Source: Streptomyces apocyni (GTDB lineage: Bacteria; Actinomycetota; Actinomycetes; Streptomycetales; Streptomycetaceae). Taken from it: a stretch of DNA of 64,000 bases. This document shows, piece after piece, positions 59,183-64,000 of the stretch; position 1 is the stretch's first letter; every line of letters starts with the position of its first letter. Made by a program: the position numbers and the translations under genes. The stretch spans positions 295,983-359,982 of the forward strand of contig NZ_WHOM01000045.1 of the NCBI RefSeq assembly GCF_009739465.1, given 5' to 3'. The notes under the pieces were generated by a model. It saw only the letters and a list, made by a program, of their open reading frames with translations. It was not told where the DNA came from and did not search any database.

Positions 59183-59611
59183 GTGGACATCGACGCATGG
59201 GTGTGGTGGCTGGTCGTGGCCTTCGGGCTCGGCATCCCGCTGGTACTGACCGCGATGCCGGAGTTCGGCATGCTCGCCGTGGGCGGCGTCGCCGCTGCCG
59301 TGACGGCGGGCCTCGGCGGCGGACTTGTCCTTCAAGTCGCCGTCTTCGCCGTCGTTTCCGTGGCGCTGATCGTCGTTGTACGTCCGATCGCCGCCCGGCA
59401 CCAGGCGCGCAGTGCCCAATCCTCCACCGGAGTAGACGCGCTGAAAGGCAAACAGGCCGTGGTCCTGGAGCGCGTCGACGGCCGTGGTGGCCGGGTCAAG
59501 CTCGCCGGGGAGGTCTGGTCAGCGCGGCCCCTGGACGCCGCCCAGAGCTACGAAGTGGGCCAGGAAGTGGACGTTGTTGAGATCGACGGAGCCACTGCGA
59601 TCGTCATGTGA
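59183..59611 (+). CDS. NfeD-like membrane protein
   Basis: A 142-residue protein with helices WWLVVAFGLGIPLVLTAMP, GMLAVGGVAAAVTAGLGGG and LVLQVAVFAVVSVALIVVV. A cytoplasmic OB-fold domain follows (about residues 80-142): GKQAVVLERVDGRGGRVKLAGEVWSARPLD is the NfeD C-terminal signature. NfeD-type proteins partner SPFH proteins, and one is encoded 151 bp downstream. This is the short form without a ClpP-like protease domain. GTG start at 59183. Confidence 0.92.
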   Translation: MDIDAWVWWLVVAFGLGIPLVLTAMPEFGMLAVGGVAAAVTAGLGGGLVLQVAVFAVVSVALIVVVRPIAARHQARSAQSSTGVDALKGKQAVVLERVDGRGGRVKLAGEVWSARPLDAAQSYEVGQEVDVVEIDGATAIVM

Positions 59612-59762
59612 CCCACCAACGCCCGCCCAACGCCCCACCAGCGACCCGCGATTGCACCACGAACGAACCATGGCGTGGGCGGATTCCCCCTACGCGCCAC
59701 GCGGCGGTCTGACACACTCGACCATCAAGATCCTCCAGAGCTCGAAGGGCACGGGGAGTGCG

Positions 59763-60716
59763 ATGCAACCGATCATCATCGTCCTAGTCATCCTGGTGGT
59801 GTTGGTCTTCATCGCCCTGATCAAGACGGTCCAGGTGATTCCACAGGCCAGCGCCGCCATCGTCGAGCGCTTCGGCCGCTACACCCGCACACTCAACGCC
59901 GGACTGAACATCGTCGTCCCGTTCATCGACACGGTCCGCAACCGCGTCGACCTCCGGGAGCAGGTCGTTCCGTTCCCGCCGCAGCCGGTGATCACGCAGG
60001 ACAACCTGGTGGTCAACATCGACACCGTCATCTACTACCAGGTGACCGAGGCCCGCGCGGCGACCTACGAGGTCGCCAGCTACATCCAGGCGATCGAGCA
60101 GCTCACCGTCACCACCCTGCGCAACATCATCGGTGGCATGGACCTGGAGCGGACCCTGACCTCCCGCGAGGAGATCAACGCCGCCCTGCGCGGAGTACTC
60201 GACGAGGCCACCGGCAAGTGGGGCATCCGCGTCAACCGCGTCGAGCTCAAGGCCATCGAACCGCCGACCTCCATCCAGGACTCGATGGAGAAGCAGATGC
60301 GCGCCGACCGTGACAAGCGCGCCGCGATCCTCCAGGCCGAAGGTGTCCGCCAGTCGGAGATCCTGCGCGCCGAAGGTGAGAAGCAGTCCTCGATCCTGCG
60401 CGCCGAGGGTGACGCCAAGGCCGCCGCCCTGCGCGCCGAGGGCGAGGCCCAGGCCATCCGTACGGTCTTCGAGTCCATCCACGCCGGCGACCCGGACCAG
60501 AAACTCCTCTCCTACCAGTACCTCCAGATGCTCCCGAAGATCGCCGAAGGCGACGCCAACAAGCTCTGGATCGTGCCCAGCGAGATCGGCGACGCCCTGA
60601 AGGGCCTTGGCGGCGCGCTTGGCAACTTCGGCCCGATGGGCGGCGGTTCGGGCGGCTCCGGCGGCGGCTCCGCCAAGTCCAGCGTGGAACGCCGCGAACA
60701 ACCCCCGCTCGACTGA
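59763..60716 (+). CDS. SPFH/Band-7 protein (stomatin/QmcA-like)
   Basis: A 317-residue membrane-anchored scaffold protein. One N-terminal helix (IIIVLVILVVLVFIALIKTV) is followed by the SPFH domain with VIPQASAAIVERFGRYTRTLNAGLN, the family opening. An extended coiled coil rich in AEG repeats (QAEGVRQSEILRAEGEKQSSILRAEGDAKAAALRAEGEAQ) follows near residues 185-235. A glycine-serine-rich tail ends the chain. With NfeD it probably organises membrane microdomains. GGGAG precedes the ATG at 59763. The stop lies in CTGAGAGCCTGT. Confidence 0.93.
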   Translation: MQPIIIVLVILVVLVFIALIKTVQVIPQASAAIVERFGRYTRTLNAGLNIVVPFIDTVRNRVDLREQVVPFPPQPVITQDNLVVNIDTVIYYQVTEARAATYEVASYIQAIEQLTVTTLRNIIGGMDLERTLTSREEINAALRGVLDEATGKWGIRVNRVELKAIEPPTSIQDSMEKQMRADRDKRAAILQAEGVRQSEILRAEGEKQSSILRAEGDAKAAALRAEGEAQAIRTVFESIHAGDPDQKLLSYQYLQMLPKIAEGDANKLWIVPSEIGDALKGLGGALGNFGPMGGGSGGSGGGSAKSSVERREQPPLD

Positions 60717-60722
60717 GAGCCT

Positions 60723-60770
60723 GTACGCCGTGAAGCCCGCCCTCAGAAGAAGGCGGGCTTCATGGCGTAC
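60723..60770. terminator. Bidirectional terminator between the SPFH and HNH genes
   Basis: 19-nt arms (60723-60741 and 60752-60770) pair with one mismatch; core TGAAGCCCGCC/GGCGGGCTTCA. The two convergent stops are 6 and 29 bp away. Confidence 0.9.
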
Positions 60771-60799
60771 GAGACCGAGGCCGAGGCCGAGACCTGGGG

Positions 60800-61309
60800 C
60801 TACGCGGCGGCAGGCTGGGCCAGCCAGTCCGGCAGCGCGGACCGGTCGTCGGCCGCGAGCGCGAGCAGCATCGCGTCACCCGGCGTAGGGATGAACGGCT
60901 GGAACAGCAGCGGCATCCCCGCCTGCTCGGGCGTCCGGTCCGCTTTGCGGTGATTGTCCACCGAGCACGAGGCCACCGTGTTCAACCAGGAGTCCGCACC
61001 GCCCTGCGAGCGCGGCACCACATGGTCCACCGTGCTGGCCCGCCGGCCGCAGTACGCACACCGGTGACCGTCCCGCACCAACACCCCACGCCGCGTCCAC
61101 GGCGCCTGTCTTCGGAACGGCACCCGGACGAACCGACACAACCTGATCACCCTGGGCACCGGAAGCTCCACCGAGGCCGCCCGCAACCGCAGTTCGGGGT
61201 GGGCCTGCTCGACGACGGCCTTGTCCTGCATCACCAGGACGACGGCACGCCGCAGCGTCACCGTCGACAGCGGCTCGAAGCTCGCGTTGAGCACCAGCGT
61301 GTCCCGCAT
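60800..61309 (-). CDS. HNH endonuclease family protein
   Basis: A 169-residue protein. The HNH core is GHRCAYCGRRASTVDHVVPRSQGG (zinc Cys84, Cys87; catalytic Asp95-His96) and then SWLNTVASCSVDNHRKADRTP with the Asn and final His. The second zinc pair reads Cys-Ser-Val-Asp rather than CxxC, so one ligand would be Asp. The N-terminal part (MRDTLVLNASFEPLSTVTLRRAVVLVMQDKA) belongs to the actinobacterial HNH family of unknown role. GGGAGGG precedes the ATG at 61309. It is monocistronic. Confidence 0.9.
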   Translation of the reverse strand: MRDTLVLNASFEPLSTVTLRRAVVLVMQDKAVVEQAHPELRLRAASVELPVPRVIRLCRFVRVPFRRQAPWTRRGVLVRDGHRCAYCGRRASTVDHVVPRSQGGADSWLNTVASCSVDNHRKADRTPEQAGMPLLFQPFIPTPGDAMLLALAADDRSALPDWLAQPAAA

Positions 61310-61395
61310 CTCGCCCACCCTCCCGTGCGCACCTGCCCACCCCACGGCGGACTGGGATCAACTCTGGCCGGGTGCGCCGTCGTGGACAACGCAAT

Positions 61396-61438
61396 AAAAA
61401 TGCCCGCCCCTGATCACTTCCATGACCAGGGGCGGGCA
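61396..61438 (-). terminator. Rho-independent terminator of the PEBP gene
   Basis: Arms TGCCCGCCCCTG (61401-61412) and CAGGGGCGGGCA (61427-61438) lie 17 bp after the PEBP stop. On the minus strand the stem is followed by TTTTTATTG, an unusually good U-tract for this genome. Confidence 0.92.
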
Positions 61439-61454
61439 AACAGCGGCTGAACGG

Positions 61455-61991
61455 TCAGCTACCGCCAGGAGCCGTGTACTCGCCGACCAGCTGCGCACGG
61501 GCCAGCGTGTGGAACCTCAGGTTGAACCCCACAGCGGCGGGCGAGGCGTCCGCGTCGGGCCCCAGATTCTCCTGGTCCACCGCGTACACCGTGAACACAT
61601 AGCGGTGCGGGCCGTCACCCGGAGGCGGGGCCGCACCCCCGAAGTCCCTCGTCCCGTAGTCGTTGCGCGCGTGGACCGCGCCCGCTGGCAGCCCCTCGAA
61701 CTTCCCGCTGCCCGCCCCCGACGGCAACTCGGTGACCGAAGCGGGAAGGTCGAACAGCACCCAGTGCCAGAACCCGCTCCCGGTAGGAGCGTCCGGGTCG
61801 AAGCAGGTCACCGCGAAGCTCTTCGTCTCCGCGGGGAACCCCTCCCAGCGCAGCTGCGGCGACACGTTCCCCCCGGACAGCACCTGAGCGTCGCCCAGCA
61901 CCTCACCCGGCGCCACATCCTTGCTCAGCACCGTGAACGACGGCACCGAGGGCAGGAAGTCATGGGGCAGCGGGGCCCTCTTGTCAGTCAC
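61455..61991 (-). CDS. YbhB/YbcL family PEBP protein (Raf kinase inhibitor-like)
   Basis: A 178-residue protein of the phosphatidylethanolamine-binding fold. [21 protein letters not shown] is the first ligand-pocket motif (DPDAP, HW), and [13 protein letters not shown] the second. The family binds small anions; the function in bacteria is undefined. GGAGG before the GTG at 61991 sets the start. A good intrinsic terminator follows. It is 66 bp after the spo0M gene on the same strand and may be read with it. Confidence 0.93.
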   Translation of the reverse strand: MTDKRAPLPHDFLPSVPSFTVLSKDVAPGEVLGDAQVLSGGNVSPQLRWEGFPAETKSFAVTCFDPDAPTGSGFWHWVLFDLPASVTELPSGAGSGKFEGLPAGAVHARNDYGTRDFGGAAPPPGDGPHRYVFTVYAVDQENLGPDADASPAAVGFNLRFHTLARAQLVGEYTAPGGS

Positions 61992-62057
61992 GTCAGATCC
62001 TCCAGTACGGCGGTCAGTACGGTGGTACGTACGGCGGTCATGCCTGCGGCACCGAGC

Positions 62058-62840
62058 CTAGAACCAGTTGCGCTTGCCGCCGACCTCCGAAAGCCACTGA
62101 TTGAGATACGCCGCCCAGTCGGTCCCCTGGAAGTCGTGCAGCCCGACCTGGAAGACCCGGAACGAGTCACTGCCCCCGGTGAACAGCCCCGGCTTCTTGT
62201 CCATCTCCAGGACGACATCCATCGCGTCGCCGTCCGCGACGAAGGACAACTCCACCTGGTTCAGGCCCCGGTACTGCGACGGCGCGACGAACTCGATCTC
62301 CTGGTAGAACGGCAGCCGCTGCCGCGTCCCCCGGATGTGCCCCTTCTCCATGTCCGCGCTCTTGAAGCGGAAACCCAGCTGGGCGAAGGCATGCAGGATC
62401 GCCTGCTGCGCGGGCAGCGGGTGGACGTTCACTGGGTCCAGGTCCCCCGAGTCCACGGCCCGGGCGATCGCCAGCTCGGTGGTCACACCGATGTTCATCC
62501 CGGGCAGATGCACCTGGTCGAAGTTCGTGATCGGGGTCTCCCAGGGGATCTCCAGACCGAACGGCACCGAGTGCACTGTGCCCGCCTGCAGTGTGAAGGC
62601 CCCGCCCAGCTGCAGCTTGGTGAACTCGACGTTCTGCTTGAACTCCTGATCGTCACGCTCGACCTCGACCCGCGCCTGCAGGCCGACAGACAGCGACTGG
62701 ATCTCCTGCTCGACCGACCCGCCCTGAATCCGCACCGTTCCCTGAACGACGCCACCCGGTACGACGTTGACCTCGGTCAGCTCCGTCTCGACCGAGGCAC
62801 CCCCGGCACCCAGACTCGCCAGCAGCTTCTTGAACGCCAT
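62058..62840 (-). CDS. spo0M: Sporulation-control protein Spo0M homologue
   Basis: A 260-residue protein of the arrestin-like Spo0M family. MAFKKLLASLGAGGASVETELTEVNVVPGGVVQGTVRIQGG matches the family opening, and VHLPGMNIGVTTELAIARAVDSGDLDPVNVHPLP the centre. In Bacillus it affects sporulation and cytokinesis. GGGAGGAG precedes the ATG at 62840. It is divergent from the alkyladenine glycosylase across 53 bp. Role in Streptomyces is not established. Confidence 0.93.
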   Translation of the reverse strand: MAFKKLLASLGAGGASVETELTEVNVVPGGVVQGTVRIQGGSVEQEIQSLSVGLQARVEVERDDQEFKQNVEFTKLQLGGAFTLQAGTVHSVPFGLEIPWETPITNFDQVHLPGMNIGVTTELAIARAVDSGDLDPVNVHPLPAQQAILHAFAQLGFRFKSADMEKGHIRGTRQRLPFYQEIEFVAPSQYRGLNQVELSFVADGDAMDVVLEMDKKPGLFTGGSDSFRVFQVGLHDFQGTDWAAYLNQWLSEVGGKRNWF

Positions 62841-62893
62841 ATCCCTGCTCTCCTCCCATGCCACGCCCGTGAGTTGGACTAGGCTCGTACGCC

Positions 62894-63535
62894 ATGATCG
62901 CGGCCCCTGACCGTACGCCCCTCACCCGGGACTTCTTCGACCGCCCCGTGCTCGACGTGGCCGTCGACCTCTTGGGCCGCATCCTCGTACGCCGCACCCC
63001 GGATGGCCACATCGAACTCCGCCTCACCGAGGTCGAGGCCTACGACGGTCCATCAGACCCCGGCTCACACGCGTACCGCGGCAGAACCGCCCGCAACGCC
63101 GTCATGTTCGGCCCACCGGGGCACGCGTACGTCTACTTCACGTACGGCATGTGGCACTGCCTCAACGTGGTCTGCGGCGCCGAGGGAACGGCCAGCGGAG
63201 TGCTGCTTCGCGCGGGAGAGATCACCGTGGGCGCCGACCTCGCCAGGCCCCGTCGACAATCGGCCCGCAAGGACAAGGAACTGGCCAAAGGCCCAGCCCG
63301 CCTCGCCACCGCCCTGGACGTGGACCGCACCCTCGACGGAGCCGACCTCTGCGCGGGCCCCGACTCCCCTCTCGCCATCCTCACGGGCACCCCCACACCC
63401 CCCGACCAGGTACGCAGCGGCCCCCGCACCGGAGTCTCCGGCGAGGGCGGCACCCACCCCTGGCGCTTCTGGACGGCCAACGACCCGACAGTGAGCCCGT
63501 ATCGGCCCCATACGCCGCGCCGCCGGGCAACTTGA
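62894..63535 (+). CDS. 3-methyladenine DNA glycosylase (AAG/MPG family)
   Basis: Base-excision repair enzyme that removes alkylated purines. The 213-residue product opens [21 protein letters not shown] and shows [48 protein letters not shown], the AAG core with the catalytic Glu in EVEAY and the intercalating Tyr in YVYFTYG. The end ([12 protein letters not shown]) is typical. ATG at 62894. It faces the rRNA leader and is the last protein gene of the window. Confidence 0.94.
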   Translation: MIAAPDRTPLTRDFFDRPVLDVAVDLLGRILVRRTPDGHIELRLTEVEAYDGPSDPGSHAYRGRTARNAVMFGPPGHAYVYFTYGMWHCLNVVCGAEGTASGVLLRAGEITVGADLARPRRQSARKDKELAKGPARLATALDVDRTLDGADLCAGPDSPLAILTGTPTPPDQVRSGPRTGVSGEGGTHPWRFWTANDPTVSPYRPHTPRRRAT

Positions 63536-64000
63536 CTCGCCCCCGGAAGGTCCGTAATGTAGTCCGAGCCGCTTGACCCGGGTACTGCCTTAGACAGCAG
63601 CCGGAAGCGGCCAACCCACCATCTACGATCATCCCCTCGGCGGGGTCGAATTCTGCGTGCCGAAATTCGAACCCCCTGCGATGTCGCACGACTCGATTAT
63701 GAGTTGCCGAAGGAATCCGCTAGCGTGGTGGAACGCCGAAAGGCAACACGGCCTTCCAACCGCCGCAGATTCGAATTCCAGACCGGAAACGGAACAGGAA
63801 AAGGATCTGATAGAGTCGGAAACGCAAGAACGAAACACCGAAGGGAAGCGCCCGGAGGAAAGCCCAGGGAAACCGGGGTGAGTACAAAGGAAGCGTCCGT
63901 TCCTTGAGAACTCAACAGCGTGCCAAAAGTCAACGCCAGATATGTTGATACCCCGTTACCAGCCATCACGGCTGGGACGAGGTTCCTTTGAAAAAGTCCT
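63536..64000 (+). promoter_or_regulatory. Ribosomal RNA operon promoter and pre-16S leader
   Basis: No protein gene is visible. The region has unusually A/T-rich promoter-like stretches, including TAGCGT near 63721 and TAGAGT at 63811, the typical streptomycete rrn -10 type with a weak -35. From about 63900, TTGAGAACTCAACAGCGTGCC and CAACGCCAGATATGTTGATACC match the conserved leader before 16S rRNA in Streptomyces. The 16S gene itself starts beyond the window. Several tandem promoters (P1 to P4) are usual here, so exact start sites are not assigned. Confidence 0.8.

Noticed and set aside
63900..64000. Start of 16S rRNA inside the window
   Set aside because: The last 100 bases match the pre-16S leader, but the mature 16S 5' end (AGAGTTTGATC) is not reached.

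Overview
The window is about 70% G+C and reads as chromosomal core DNA of a Streptomyces species. The pointers are a chaplin (57026), a Gbn-like nucleoid protein (11789), a streptophobe-family membrane protein (49080), an SGM_5486-type miniprotein beside its transporter (46523), a Spo0M homologue (62058) and a typical streptomycete pre-16S rRNA leader at the right edge. From memory, the order cobQ/cobD, PitH2, Gbn, MoaA, TyrS, FabG/FabI, SerB, ChpE, Spo0M matches the SCO1847 to SCO1792 stretch of S. coelicolor; I could not run an alignment. I see no tRNA, insertion sequence, phage or CRISPR array.

Layout. 1-5.5 kb: late cobalamin genes under a B12 riboswitch, a low-affinity phosphate transporter with a likely PHO box, and a secreted GH25 muramidase. 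5.6-13 kb: aldolase, alpha/beta hydrolase, an unknown protein, a VOC protein, an ABC-F ATPase behind a candidate leader peptide, Gbn and an enoyl-CoA hydratase-like protein. 13-16.3 kb: a five-gene Asp23/AmaP membrane-stress operon with a divergent partner. 16.3-19.3 kb: an atypical SDR, SURF1, a Cys-rich miniprotein and a DnaQ-BRCT exonuclease. 19.4-25.2 kb: a TetR-controlled catabolic operon (acetoacetate decarboxylase-like, SDR, two amidohydrolases) and a VIT-type transporter. 25.2-32.9 kb: a NACHT-LRR protein, a coupled pair resembling ether-lipid enzymes, a CopD-like protein and a secreted subtilase. 33-39 kb: DUF485/acetate symporter, MoaA, small stress membrane proteins, TyrS. 39-47.7 kb: TldE/TldD, FabG/FabI, a GntR-MFS-miniprotein unit, a SixA-like phosphatase. 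47.7-63.5 kb: SerB, streptophobe, an FHA-ABC transporter, a lytic transglycosylase with a structured leader, a NarL-type two-component system, a chaplin, NfeD/SPFH, HNH, PEBP, Spo0M and an alkyladenine glycosylase. 63.5-64 kb: rRNA leader.

The least ordinary material is: (i) the NACHT-LRR protein; (ii) the TetR/ADC/SDR/double amidohydrolase operon with a perfect 17-bp operator; (iii) the AGMO-like hydroxylase coupled to a YhhN lysoplasmalogenase; (iv) two leader regions with competing RNA pairings, before the ABC-F gene and before the transglycosylase; and (v) short tandem duplications that copy the stop-codon neighbourhood of several unrelated genes. All function calls rest on reading the sequence and on family knowledge; no database search was run.
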